A DNA stretch of 64,000 nucleotides from Zobellia alginiliquefaciens (GTDB taxonomy: Bacteria > Bacteroidota > Bacteroidia > Flavobacteriales > Flavobacteriaceae): NCBI RefSeq assembly GCF_029323795.1, contig NZ_CP119758.1:4588001-4652000 (forward strand), written 5' to 3'. The position numbers and the translations under genes were made by a program. A model generated the notes under the pieces. It searched no databases and had not been told where the DNA came from. It was given only the letters and a program-made list of their open reading frames with translations. Shown here one piece after another: positions 27,227 to 35,939 of the stretch; position 1 is the first letter of the stretch, and each line of letters opens with the position of its first letter.

Positions 27227-27311
27227 ACCCTTCTTGAGCGCAGTCACACCAAACCCTTCCTGAGCGCAGTCCCACACAAACCCTTCCTGAGCGCAGTCGA
27301 AGGAAGGGTTT
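27227..27311. repeat. Three-unit REP-like array ending in a hairpin
   Basis: Units ACCCTTC(T/C)TGAGCGCAGTC start at 27227, 27253 and 27280, a period of 26-27 bp. The last runs into a hairpin AAACCCTTCC (27278-27287) with GGAAGGGTTT (27302-27311) that touches the SDR stop codon. The unit resembles the CTTCGACTGCGCTCAGG-type repeats common in bacterial intergenic DNA. Confidence 0.75.
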
Positions 27312-28089
27312 AACGCAAACTCTCCCCACCATCCACTTTTATCACCGTACCCGTAATCCATTTGGCCTCATCGGTACTTAGTAAATAGACCGTATTGGCT
27401 ACATCTTCTGGGGTTGTTAATCGTTTATTCGGGTTTCGCTCTAAAGCCTTTTTCTTTAAGTCTTTGCTATTAGGAATTATCTGAAATGCTTTTGTATCCG
27501 TGGTTCCCGCTTGTATACAATTAGCCTTAATCCCTTTTGAAGCGTATTCTAGTGCAATACTTCGGGTGAGCGCTTCCAACGTTGCCTTAGCTGCGGAAAC
27601 AGCTGCGTAACCCTCCCAGGCTCTACTGCTACCTTCACTGGTAAAAGCCACTACGCGCGCATCCTCATCAAATAAATTTTGCTCATATATTTCCTTCACC
27701 CAATCATAAAAGCTTAATGCCATGGCGTTTAAGGTGATTTCTATGTCTTGATGGTTTAAGGTGGTTTCCTCATTGGAAACCATAGGTTTGAGGCTGCCTT
27801 TGGCGATGCTATGGACCATCATTTTTATTTTTCCCGAATTTGTTAAAGTCGTTTTTATTTCTTCAATGGTTTGTTTCCTTTTATCCGAATTGGCAGCGTC
27901 TATATTGAAACTCAACAATTGCACTCCTGTTAAAGTGATTTCTTTAAAATGGGTGTTAATCTCTTCTAAATCAGACCTCCTATCTCTATGTATAATTATG
28001 AGATGATATCCGTGACGCGCCATTTTTTTAGCGGTTGCCAAACCTAGTCCGCTGCTCCCTCCAAGAATAAGTGCCCACTGTTTTTTCAT
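27310..28089 (-). CDS. SDR oxidoreductase with enoyl-ACP-reductase spacing (FabL/FabI-like)
   Basis: A 259-residue Rossmann protein with GGSSGLGLATA (nucleotide loop, 10-20), MMVHSIAKGSLKPM (90-103), and C-terminal IKVDGGESL. The catalytic Tyr161 and Lys168 are spaced Y-x6-K, the hallmark of enoyl-ACP reductases (FabI, FabL), whereas ketoreductases have Y-x3-K. The stretch TDTKAFQIIPNSKDLKKKAL also parallels the substrate loop I remember in FabL. I therefore favour an enoyl reductase that saturates the acyl chain. A ketoreductase role is second choice. It lies 22 bp downstream of the type III PKS gene in the same operon. Confidence 0.85.
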   Translation of the reverse strand: MKKQWALILGGSSGLGLATAKKMARHGYHLIIIHRDRRSDLEEINTHFKEITLTGVQLLSFNIDAANSDKRKQTIEEIKTTLTNSGKIKMMVHSIAKGSLKPMVSNEETTLNHQDIEITLNAMALSFYDWVKEIYEQNLFDEDARVVAFTSEGSSRAWEGYAAVSAAKATLEALTRSIALEYASKGIKANCIQAGTTDTKAFQIIPNSKDLKKKALERNPNKRLTTPEDVANTVYLLSTDEAKWITGTVIKVDGGESLR

Positions 28090-28111
28090 ACTATTTTACC
28101 ACTTCCATATG

Positions 28112-29167
28112 TTACCATTCTAATAAAACCCTTTGGGCAGAGAAACCCGGACCAAAACTTAGAATAAGGCCCTGCTCTCCCTTTTTAATATCTTTTTCCA
28201 TAAAACGCTCCAATACATAGAGCACGGTTGCACTACTCATGTTCCCATACTGGCGTAACACTTCGCGGGTGTCATCTATATTTTTTCCCATTTCGCCAAA
28301 AAGGGACTCCACGGTTTGGACAATTTTTTTTCCACCAGGGTGAAAAATCAAATGGTCCACCATTTCTATGGAAGAATTATGTTTGTCCAAAAAAGGGTGT
28401 ACAATATTGGGGAAATGTGCTGATATAGTTTCAGGCACGGAAATATCCAGTATCATTTTAAGACCGTGGTTGGTTAAATCGAAACCCATCATATGTGTAC
28501 TATCCGTAAAGTGATACATTTCCGAGCCTTTTATCATAGGGCCTTCCGCATTTTCTTCCGAAGATAAAAGAACACAGGAAGCACCATCACCAAAAATGGC
28601 AGCACTAACCATATTGGCCATGGAAAAATCATTGAGTTGAAATGTAGCAGTGGGACTTTCTACGGCTACTACCACCGCTCTTTTTCCTGGATTGGATTTT
28701 AAGAAGTTATGCGCATAAATCAACCCGGAAACGCCGGCCGCACAGCCCATTTCCGTAACCGGAAGCCGTACTACATCTTGCCGTAACCCTAAATCATTGA
28801 TCAAATAAGCATCCAAAGAAGGAATTAGAATTCCTGTGCAACTAACGGTAATGATAAAATCTATGGAATCTGCTTGCCAATTACTTTGAATTAAGGCTTT
28901 TTCTAAAACCTGTTTTCCTAGTTTCTTGACTTCCCGTGCATAAATAACATTTTTCTCTTCAAAGGAGGTGGCTATAAAGACCTCTTCGGGCGCCATAATG
29001 CTGTAGCGCTTGTCTACGGCGGCACCTTCAAATATCTTGATAACCTTACGCCTAAAGCGATCCTCTTGGCCAGAAAGCCACAAGTTCACAAACGGCAAAA
29101 TTTCATTCGTCGGTTTGCAATAGGCTGGTAATTGCTTCACCGTTTTTATGATTCGAACTTCATTCAT
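28112..29167 (-). CDS. Type III polyketide synthase (chalcone/stilbene synthase superfamily)
   Basis: From MNEVRIIKTVKQLP (start at 29167) the protein is 351 residues. Catalytic Cys142 in TEMGCAAGVSGL, His276 in IFHPGGKKIV and Asn309 in YGNMSSATV form the complete triad, and ILSFGPGF near the C-terminus is the GFGPG-type loop. It should condense an acyl starter with several malonyl-CoA units and cyclise to a pyrone, resorcinol or phloroglucinol. The start lies 4 bp past the methyltransferase stop; an ATG at 29197 would overlap that gene by 26 bp and adds atypical residues. Neighbouring ACP, KS, DH and ENR suggest a special long acyl starter. Confidence 0.93.
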   Translation of the reverse strand: MNEVRIIKTVKQLPAYCKPTNEILPFVNLWLSGQEDRFRRKVIKIFEGAAVDKRYSIMAPEEVFIATSFEEKNVIYAREVKKLGKQVLEKALIQSNWQADSIDFIITVSCTGILIPSLDAYLINDLGLRQDVVRLPVTEMGCAAGVSGLIYAHNFLKSNPGKRAVVVAVESPTATFQLNDFSMANMVSAAIFGDGASCVLLSSEENAEGPMIKGSEMYHFTDSTHMMGFDLTNHGLKMILDISVPETISAHFPNIVHPFLDKHNSSIEMVDHLIFHPGGKKIVQTVESLFGEMGKNIDDTREVLRQYGNMSSATVLYVLERFMEKDIKKGEQGLILSFGPGFSAQRVLLEW

Positions 29168-29171
29168 ATAC

Positions 29172-29888
29172 TTAAATCGGGAGTTTTTGTTCGGCAACCC
29201 ATATGTATCTAAAAGCCCATTTCCATTGAATCGTATGCTTCATATCCGGTAGTTTATCAGAAAAACCTGTTAAGTCCTCTTTGCTAAATCCACTTTTTAT
29301 GGAAATAAGGCCATCTTTTTTGGCAATATCGGTTCGTATAAAAATAGTACTAAAGAGTTTAAAAAGATGATAAGCCATGGTGCTTCTGTGTAAATCGTTA
29401 ATAATAAATCCGATTCGGCTCAAATTCGAAAATTGATTCAAGAATTGCGGAATCTGCTCATTCCGGAAATGGTGCATTGTAAGAGTACATAGAAGGATAT
29501 CGCACTTTAACTTGTCTGGAGTTAGTTGTAAAATATCTTGTTTCCAGTACTGGATTTCAGGATAATTTTGTGAATCTTCACGTGCTATCTCCAAACTTTT
29601 TTCGTTTAGGTCAACGCCTATACAGGAAACGCTAATGTTTTGCTTCCGTGCCCATAAAACTACTGCCCTAAGCATACTTCCGTTGCCACACCCCATATCT
29701 AAAATCGTATATGATTTGTGATTTTTACCAGAAATAAGTCGACTTATCGCTTGAATGGTGAGATGGTTCCCGTTCAAAAAACGATTGGAACGATCAATAT
29801 CCAACAATACCTGTTTAAGATGCGTTTCATCCAATGACAAGTCGTCCATTAATTCGGGTTCGGTACTTCGTATTGAAAAATCGCTCAT
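29172..29888 (-). CDS. SAM-dependent methyltransferase (class I)
   Basis: 238 residues. The SAM-binding motif I is TILDMGCGNGSML (residues about 61-73), followed by CIGVDLNEKSLEIAR (motif II) and CDILLCTLTMHHF (motif IV). The C-terminal part (FIINDLHRSTMAYHLFKLFS) resembles methyltransferases of aromatic and quinone-type products, including those that accompany type III PKS genes. It probably methylates an oxygen or carbon of the polyketide ring. The start overlaps the stop of the FAD enzyme gene by 4 bp (ATGA), and the PKS starts 4 bp after its stop. Confidence 0.88.
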   Translation of the reverse strand: MSDFSIRSTEPELMDDLSLDETHLKQVLLDIDRSNRFLNGNHLTIQAISRLISGKNHKSYTILDMGCGNGSMLRAVVLWARKQNISVSCIGVDLNEKSLEIAREDSQNYPEIQYWKQDILQLTPDKLKCDILLCTLTMHHFRNEQIPQFLNQFSNLSRIGFIINDLHRSTMAYHLFKLFSTIFIRTDIAKKDGLISIKSGFSKEDLTGFSDKLPDMKHTIQWKWAFRYIWVAEQKLPI

Positions 29889-31012
29889 TCGTTTATAGGT
29901 TTCCCGTGGGTATTTTTAATCAGTTGTTTTAAAAGCCATGGTTGTCTTGCAACGAGTGAAATTCCGAAGGCGGACCAACTAGGGTGAAGCAACAGAGACT
30001 GCAATTGTCTGCCAAACCACAAGCGCCTTTTAAAGGTACGATTCCATTTTTTTATGTACCCCTGCTCCATATCTTTTCGGTTCATTTTATCTCCAGATAA
30101 AAAAGCATCTATATATTCCGAGGCTATTTTAGCGCTATGAATGGCCATCGCCATACCGTTTCCACAAAGAGGGTGAATTAAACCAGCTGTGTCTCCGCAC
30201 ATAATGACGTGGTCTTTTATAGGAGCCTTAGCTTCAAAAGACACTTGCGCTATGGTCAAAGGGGAATCAAATAATGGTTCTGCGCGGGAGAGAAAATCTT
30301 TTAGAATTGGATTTTCTTGAACTACATTCCTGTGAAATCGTTCAACGTCTTTTTCCTTTTGAAAACTTTGATAGGACGCTAGATAACAAAAATTAACCGC
30401 TCCCGATTCCGTTTTTGATAGTCCACCATACCCCCCTTTAAAATTATGGAGACCTACTTCACGGTCTGGAAAGTCTGCCAAGCGGTAATGACTCTTTACA
30501 GCCAGCCAAGACGATTTCTCCTTGATAAAACTACGGTTCAACTGCTTGTCTAGCACACTTCGCTTGCCATAAGCACCAATGACTATGCTTGAAGTATACT
30601 TTCGATTATCGATTGTAACTACCTTAAAAACAGTATTTTTATATTCAATAGAATTTACACTGTCAAAAATAAAGTCCACTCCTGATTCCACCGCTTTCTC
30701 ATACAGCAGATAATCAAAGGCATACCGACTAATGCCTGTTCCTCCAAGCGGTAATTCAGTCTTTAGACCACTTCCCTTAACCGTCGAAAACCGTAGCGTA
30801 GTGATTGGGACAGCTCCAGACTTGTCTAAGTTTACTCCTAATTTTTTTAAATATGGGAGCACTTCATTGGATACATATTCGCCACAAACTTTATGGTGCG
30901 GGTATGTGTTTTTTTCAAAGACCAAAACCCTATGCCCAGTCTTTGATAAATGGATAGCCGCCGTTAAGCCTGCCAATCCACCTCCTACAATGATAACCTC
31001 ATATTGCTCCAC
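29885..31012 (-). CDS. FAD-dependent oxidoreductase/monooxygenase (geranylgeranyl-reductase-like group)
   Basis: 375 residues. VIIVGGGLAGLTAAI (residues about 7-20) is the FAD dinucleotide fold, FEKNTYPHHKVCGEYVS the following ribose and substrate segment, and VIMCGDTAGLIHPLCGNGMA the second FAD motif. The family includes flavin monooxygenases and geranylgeranyl reductases; here oxidation of the polyketide ring is most likely. The start is GTG at 31012; no in-frame ATG serves the FAD fold. It is the first gene of an eight-gene, one-direction cluster (31012 to 24727) with short gaps or overlaps except for the repeat array. Confidence 0.88.
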   Translation of the reverse strand: MEQYEVIIVGGGLAGLTAAIHLSKTGHRVLVFEKNTYPHHKVCGEYVSNEVLPYLKKLGVNLDKSGAVPITTLRFSTVKGSGLKTELPLGGTGISRYAFDYLLYEKAVESGVDFIFDSVNSIEYKNTVFKVVTIDNRKYTSSIVIGAYGKRSVLDKQLNRSFIKEKSSWLAVKSHYRLADFPDREVGLHNFKGGYGGLSKTESGAVNFCYLASYQSFQKEKDVERFHRNVVQENPILKDFLSRAEPLFDSPLTIAQVSFEAKAPIKDHVIMCGDTAGLIHPLCGNGMAMAIHSAKIASEYIDAFLSGDKMNRKDMEQGYIKKWNRTFKRRLWFGRQLQSLLLHPSWSAFGISLVARQPWLLKQLIKNTHGKPINE

Positions 31013-31037
31013 TAAGGAAAGATAGTCAATTTGGACA

Positions 31038-31072
31038 AAAAAAATACCGACAAAAAATGCCGGTATTTTTTT
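31038..31072 (-). terminator. Terminator between the OmpA gene and the PKS cluster
   Basis: AAAAAAATACCG (31038-31049) pairs perfectly with CGGTATTTTTTT (31061-31072), directly downstream of the OmpA-family gene. It separates that operon from the cluster starting at 31012. Confidence 0.88.
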
Positions 31073-31098
31073 AAAATTATTGATTTATAAAAAGAGAA

Positions 31099-31794
31099 TT
31101 ATCCTTTTACTTGTTGCTTTGCTTCTTGCTTTAATGCTTCACTGGCTACAATTGCCAATTCTACCCTTCTGTTTTTAGCTTTACCTTCCGTAGTAGTATT
31201 ATCACCTACAGGCTGAGATTCGCCGTACCATCTTGTCTCCAATCGGCTTTTGTCAATGCCTTGAGAAATTAAATAGTCAGTTACAGAAGTAGCTCTTTGT
31301 TTTGATAAGTTCATATTATACTCATCAGGTCCAGCACTATCCGTATGACCTTCTACAAGTACATTAGATTTTGGATAATCTTTTAAGATTTGAGCCATAC
31401 TATTCAATGTGGTTTGAGAAGTACCTTTTACATCGGATTTATTAGTATCAAAATAAACACCTGCATCTTCGTTAAACGTAACATTGATACCTTCACCAAC
31501 CCTACTTACTTCTGCACCCGGAATCTCTTCCTCAATACGCTCTGCCTGACGATCCATGCGATCTCCGATATATCCACCAGCGACACCGCCAATAGCGGCA
31601 CCAAGGATTGCACCTAATACCGTATTATTACCACTTCCAACATTGTTTCCGATTACACCACCAATAGCAGCACCGCTACCAGCACCTATTACGGCACCTT
31701 TTTGTTTGTTATTGGCATTTTGCACCGTTTTACAACCTACAACCATGGTCATGGCCATGATGATATATATTGATTTTAAAGCTATTTTTTTCAT
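31099..31794 (-). CDS. OmpA-family lipoprotein with glycine zipper
   Basis: 231 residues. Lipobox VVGC (Cys21). Residues about 33-80 are a glycine-zipper segment (GAVIGAGSGAAIGGVIG, GAILGAAIGGVAGGYIG) that may insert in a membrane. The C-terminal domain (about 105-215) is an OmpA-like peptidoglycan-binding domain: VYFDTNKSDVK, VLVEGHTDSAGPDEYN, LSKQRATSVTDYL, and KAKNRRVELAI with the conserved Asp and Arg that hold diaminopimelate. It should tether the outer membrane to the cell wall. An 11-bp gap to the lipocalin-like gene upstream shows a two-gene operon. Confidence 0.93.
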   Translation of the reverse strand: MKKIALKSIYIIMAMTMVVGCKTVQNANNKQKGAVIGAGSGAAIGGVIGNNVGSGNNTVLGAILGAAIGGVAGGYIGDRMDRQAERIEEEIPGAEVSRVGEGINVTFNEDAGVYFDTNKSDVKGTSQTTLNSMAQILKDYPKSNVLVEGHTDSAGPDEYNMNLSKQRATSVTDYLISQGIDKSRLETRWYGESQPVGDNTTTEGKAKNRRVELAIVASEALKQEAKQQVKG

Positions 31795-31805
31795 GTGACT
31801 CTATT

Positions 31806-32288
31806 TTATTGTTTTGAAAATTTATAAACGACCGAAACTGGACTGCCATCCACATTTACATCTGATTTTAATGTCATCTGAGATGGAGATAAGGATACAA
31901 TCTCTAAACGATACCCGGTTCTACCGTAAATATCTTTTTTCTTTTCGTCAATATATTTGAACTGCAGCTTGTCATTGCCATTCTCATTCTCTAGAACTGA
32001 CCATCTAATATTTCTAACCCCACCAGGGCAAACACTGTTAGATGTAGGTATAGTGTAACTGCCGGTACTATTATTTTCTAGGAAATACCAGGTACTACCT
32101 TCAAAGCAAAAACCATTGGCATCGTTAAAAAGCATGGATTTAAAGGAACCACCATTGCTCTCATATCCTACATTTTCCAAAACCCAGTTACCATTAATGG
32201 TTTTGCGTTCTTCACGCACATTTTTTGAAAGAGAACATGATGAGACTACAACTGCTAGAGCCAACATCAATACGCTATTTTTGATCAT
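31806..32288 (-). CDS. Lipocalin-family lipoprotein
   Basis: 160 residues. Lipobox SSC (Cys18). KTINGNWVLENVGYESN, then CFEGSTWYFLENNSTGSYTI and NIRWSVLENENG, follow the lipocalin-like pattern, with strands to the end (SPVSVVYKFSK). It is the first gene of a pair with the OmpA lipoprotein, a combination that I remember as frequent in Flavobacteriaceae. Function in envelope maintenance is inferred only. Confidence 0.85.
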   Translation of the reverse strand: MIKNSVLMLALAVVVSSCSLSKNVREERKTINGNWVLENVGYESNGGSFKSMLFNDANGFCFEGSTWYFLENNSTGSYTIPTSNSVCPGGVRNIRWSVLENENGNDKLQFKYIDEKKKDIYGRTGYRLEIVSLSPSQMTLKSDVNVDGSPVSVVYKFSKQ

Positions 32289-32430
32289 AATTTTGAATTA
32301 AAGTTTGCATAGATACGGTTTAGTTGGCGTCAAAGTTGCCAAGAGACCGTTAAACAATTATTAATATAACAAAGGTGCCATTTTGTTAAAATGTAAACCG
32401 GTGTGAAAGAACAAGATGTTTGCTCAATTA

Positions 32431-34407
32431 CTAATAAGCAAGAAGTTCCTTAAGTGCAAAAATGAATCTTTCTTTAGGTAAATAATTATTTTCTAACTTT
32501 TTTGAAAAAGGAATTGGCGTTTCCATACTAGCTACACGTTTAACAGGTCCGTCTAAATATTGGAATCTATTTTCCATGACCAAGGCAGAAATATCACTGG
32601 CAATACCCCCGAACATACTGTCCTCTTGAAGAATGATAAGTTTCCCCGTTTTTTCTACCGATTTATAAACGGACGCTATATCCAAAGGAGCCAATGTGCG
32701 CAAGTCAATAAGGTCTGCTGAAATATCCGGATGTTTCTCTAACGTGTCCAAAGCCCAATGCACTCCTGCTCCATAAGAAACAATAGTTATATCCTGCCCT
32801 TCCTTCAATAAAGCCGCTTTCCCGAAAGGAAGTGTATAATAATCGGCAGGTATATTTTGGTAAACAATGCGGTACAAAGCTTTGTGCTCAAAGAACAGAA
32901 CCGGATTTGGATCATTGATGGCAGTAGCCAGTAACCCCTTCGCATCATACGGAAAAGCAGGGTAGGCTACTTTGAGCCCTGGGGTTTTGGTGAACCACGC
33001 TTCATTGGTTTGGGAATGAAAAGGGCCTGCGCCCACATCGCCCCCGCAGGGCATGCGAATTACAACATCTGCTTTTTCGTTCCAACGGTAATGAGATTTA
33101 GCAAGGTAGTTGACTACGGGATTGAACCCGCTACTCACAAAATCCGCAAACTGCATTTCCACCACGGCTTTCATTCCTTTGATCGACAATCCCATAGCGG
33201 TCGAAACAATCCCCGATTCACAGATAGGTGTATTTCGCACGCGCTCCTTTCCGAAAGCATCCATAAACCCTTCCGTAATTTTGAAAACTCCACCGTAATC
33301 CGCTATATCCTGCCCCATGATTACCAGATCGGGATGTTTTTCCATGGATTGCCGTAATCCTTTTGAGATAGCATCTACCAACCTAATATGTTCAACAACA
33401 CTTCCTGGTTGAATCTCAATATATTCAAAAGGTGCGTATACATCCAAAATCTCTTGATCCATATTCGGTTCAACTTCAGGTTCGTCAAAGGCCCATTTTA
33501 AATTATAATTAATTTCCTCTTCAATTTCAGCCCTAAGGGCTTCAATCTTTTCTACGGATATCATATTAGCTTCTAGAAGTTGTTTTTCATAATTAGAAAT
33601 AGGGTCCTTCTCCGCCCATTCGGCCATCAGTTCATCTGGAACATATTTAGTACCGCTTGCTTCCTCATGACCACGCATTCGAAACGTTTGAAATTCAATT
33701 AAAACCGGACGTGGATTTTCCCGTAAATCTTCAGCAATCTCCTTCACCTTGGTGTATACCCCTATGATATCGTTACCATAAATCGTATACGATTCAATTC
33801 CATACCCCAAACCTCTATCCGCTAGATTCTCACAGTTATACTGTTCTTTTGTTGGCGTAGAGAGGCCATATCCGTTGTTTTCAATACAAAAAATAACAGG
33901 CAGGTCCCATACGGATGCAATGTTTAAAGCCTCATGAAAATCCCCTTCACTAGTACCACCTTCTCCTGTAAAAACAGCGGTAACCGCATTTCTATTTTGA
34001 AGTTTTTCGGCTAAAGCAATACCGTCGGCCACACCTAATTGTGGACCAAGGTGACTGATCATTCCTATAATTTTATATTCTTTAGTGCCGAAGTGAAAAC
34101 TACGGTCCCTACCTTTTGTAAAACCGTTCATTTTACCTTGCCATTGAGAAAATAATCGGTTTAAAGGAATACCACGTGTAGTAAATACTCCTAAATTCCG
34201 ATGCATGGGCAAAATATACTCATCATCGTTCAAAGCGTTCGTCACCCCTACAGAAATAGCCTCTTGACCAATACCACTAAACCATTTGGAGATTTTTCCC
34301 TGACGTAAAAGAATCAACATCTTTTCTTCAATCATCCTAGGACGTAGAAGGTCTTTATAGAGTTTTAGTGAAACAGTTTCGTCTATATTCTTTTTATCGT
34401 TTTGCAT
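32431..34407 (-). CDS. 2-oxoacid dehydrogenase E1, fused alpha and beta subunits
   Basis: From MQNDKKNIDETVSLKLYKD (start at 34407) the protein is 658 residues. The alpha half has LRQGKISKWFSGIGQEAISV, a thiamine diphosphate motif with GEGGTSEGDFHEALN in place of GDG, and ENNGYGLSTP. The beta half (from about residue 330) has VIMGQDIADYGGVFKITEGF, TPICESGIVSTAMGLSIKGM, and a C-terminal transketolase domain (QDITIVSYGAGVHWAL). Fused E1 of this type serves branched-chain 2-oxoacid (or pyruvate-like) oxidation, with E2 and E3 encoded elsewhere. An ATG at 34461 would add 18 residues and is unlikely. It is divergent to the dioxygenase gene. Confidence 0.92.
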   Translation of the reverse strand: MQNDKKNIDETVSLKLYKDLLRPRMIEEKMLILLRQGKISKWFSGIGQEAISVGVTNALNDDEYILPMHRNLGVFTTRGIPLNRLFSQWQGKMNGFTKGRDRSFHFGTKEYKIIGMISHLGPQLGVADGIALAEKLQNRNAVTAVFTGEGGTSEGDFHEALNIASVWDLPVIFCIENNGYGLSTPTKEQYNCENLADRGLGYGIESYTIYGNDIIGVYTKVKEIAEDLRENPRPVLIEFQTFRMRGHEEASGTKYVPDELMAEWAEKDPISNYEKQLLEANMISVEKIEALRAEIEEEINYNLKWAFDEPEVEPNMDQEILDVYAPFEYIEIQPGSVVEHIRLVDAISKGLRQSMEKHPDLVIMGQDIADYGGVFKITEGFMDAFGKERVRNTPICESGIVSTAMGLSIKGMKAVVEMQFADFVSSGFNPVVNYLAKSHYRWNEKADVVIRMPCGGDVGAGPFHSQTNEAWFTKTPGLKVAYPAFPYDAKGLLATAINDPNPVLFFEHKALYRIVYQNIPADYYTLPFGKAALLKEGQDITIVSYGAGVHWALDTLEKHPDISADLIDLRTLAPLDIASVYKSVEKTGKLIILQEDSMFGGIASDISALVMENRFQYLDGPVKRVASMETPIPFSKKLENNYLPKERFIFALKELLAY

Positions 34408-34449
34408 AAAGTTTCGGGGATGTGTTTCCAATTCGGTAGATAAAAGTAG

Positions 34450-34457
34450 CAAAAATA
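34450..34457 (-). promoter_or_regulatory. Putative -7 box of the E1 gene
   Basis: Reverse-strand TATTTTTG matches TAnnTTTG and sits 43-50 bp upstream of the start at 34407. Confidence 0.35.
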
Positions 34458-34506
34458 CCACATCCGACGCCGTCTTTGTTACATATTAAAGTTGAGTAGA
34501 TTTTAC

Positions 34507-34514
34507 TAACTTTG
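34507..34514 (+). promoter_or_regulatory. Putative -7 box of the dioxygenase operon
   Basis: TAACTTTG matches TAnnTTTG 22 bp before the ATG at 34537. No -33 element at 17-23 bp is evident. Confidence 0.4.
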
Positions 34515-34536
34515 ATAAAATTTATAAAGCAACGTC

Positions 34537-35487
34537 ATGAGTGCAATACCTAGTGTAGATTTACAAGATTTTGTTTCGGATAATAGCGAGAGAAAAGAGA
34601 AATTCATAAAAGAAATTGGTTCCGCTTTTGAGAATATTGGCTTTGTAGCCTTAAGCGGTCATTTTCTATCGGATGATTTAGTAAAAAGTCTTTATGATGA
34701 AATAAAGAAATTTTTTGACCTTCCCCAAGATGTGAAAGATTCTTATGAAATAGAAGGAATAGGTGGTCAACGCGGATATACATCCTTTGGAAAGGAACAC
34801 GCAAAAGGTAAAAAAGAAGGTGATCTAAAGGAATTCTGGCATTTTGGGCAATATGTACAAGACAACCCTAAATTGGAAGCGGAGTATCCGGATAACGTTA
34901 TGGTGGACGAGTTACCGACCTTCAATGCGGTTGGCAAAGAAACTTACCAGATGCTGGAGAAAACGGCCAAGTATGTGCTGCGGGCCTTGGCACTTCATCT
35001 TAATTTAGAAGAAACTTATTTTGATGATTATATAAAGAACGGTAATTCTATATTACGCCCTATTCATTACCCTCCTATTACCTCTGAACCTAAAAATGCG
35101 GTGCGTGCAGCTGCACATGGTGATATTAACCTTATAACCTTATTAATGGGAGCTCACGGTCGCGGACTGCAAGTAAAAAACCATGAAGGCGAATGGGTAG
35201 ATGCTATTGCACGGCCTGATCAGTTAATGATCAATGTGGGCGATATGCTTTCTAGGCTTACCAATAACAAATTAAAGTCTACTATTCATCAAGTTGTGAA
35301 TCCGCCTAAGGAACTATGGGGAACTTCTCGTTATTCTATTCCTTTCTTTATGCATCCCATAAGCGAAATGCCCCTTAATTGTTTAGAGAACTGCGAAGAT
35401 GACGCCCATCCAAAGCAATTTGAAGACATTACAGCTGGCGAGTTCCTGCATGAGCGTTTGATTGAGTTAGGACTTATAAAAGGATAA
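34537..35487 (+). CDS. Isopenicillin-N-synthase-family Fe(II)/2-oxoglutarate dioxygenase
   Basis: 316 residues. The non-haem iron triad is visible: His194 and Asp196 in AAAHGDINL, His251 in STIHQVV, with Arg265 of SRYSIPFF to bind 2-oxoglutarate. The N-terminal DIOX_N part (IGSAFENIGFVALSGHF, FFDLPQDVKDSYE) is typical. The substrate is unknown; such proteins are common in Flavobacteriaceae next to housekeeping genes. The SUI1-like gene follows after 2 bp, so the two are co-transcribed. Confidence 0.92.
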   Translation: MSAIPSVDLQDFVSDNSERKEKFIKEIGSAFENIGFVALSGHFLSDDLVKSLYDEIKKFFDLPQDVKDSYEIEGIGGQRGYTSFGKEHAKGKKEGDLKEFWHFGQYVQDNPKLEAEYPDNVMVDELPTFNAVGKETYQMLEKTAKYVLRALALHLNLEETYFDDYIKNGNSILRPIHYPPITSEPKNAVRAAAHGDINLITLLMGAHGRGLQVKNHEGEWVDAIARPDQLMINVGDMLSRLTNNKLKSTIHQVVNPPKELWGTSRYSIPFFMHPISEMPLNCLENCEDDAHPKQFEDITAGEFLHERLIELGLIKG

Positions 35488-35489
35488 AT

Positions 35490-35819
35490 ATGGATTTGCA
35501 AGACCAATTAAAGAACCTTTTTCCGGACCACGAACCCGAAGAAACAGAAACTCCTGCAGAGGAGAAAAGTGATATTTGGTTACAGGACGACCCTATTATT
35601 TGTAAATACGAAAAGCGAAAAGGGAAACCTATTACCATTTTAGAAGGTTATAACGGTGCGGAAAGTGATTTTAAAAAATTGGCAAAAGAGCTTAAGACTA
35701 AATTAAGCGTAGGTGGTAGTTTTAAAAATGGTCAAATCATTATTCAGGGCGATTATAGAGATAAAATTATGACTTTATTGAAAGAAAAAGGTTTTGCAGT
35801 GAAGCGAGTTGGAGGGTAA
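35490..35819 (+). CDS. SUI1/YciH family translation initiation factor-like protein
   Basis: 109 residues. The C-terminal 75 residues show the SUI1/eIF1 fold (KGKPITILEGYNG, FKKLAKELKTKLSVGGSFK, GQIIIQGDYRDKIMTLL, KEKGFAVKRVGG). The first 30 residues are acidic. In bacteria YciH can influence start-codon fidelity and is thought to help under stress. It begins 2 bp after the dioxygenase stop. Confidence 0.93.
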   Translation: MDLQDQLKNLFPDHEPEETETPAEEKSDIWLQDDPIICKYEKRKGKPITILEGYNGAESDFKKLAKELKTKLSVGGSFKNGQIIIQGDYRDKIMTLLKEKGFAVKRVGG

Positions 35820-35939
35820 ACCCTTTAAAAACAGCACTTAACGAAGCTTGCTTGAAGACTTCTTAATTCTGTTAATTATTTTTGCTTTTTTTTTAATTAA
35901 TAGTACTTTTATTCACTTGAACCTTATAATACACCCTAC

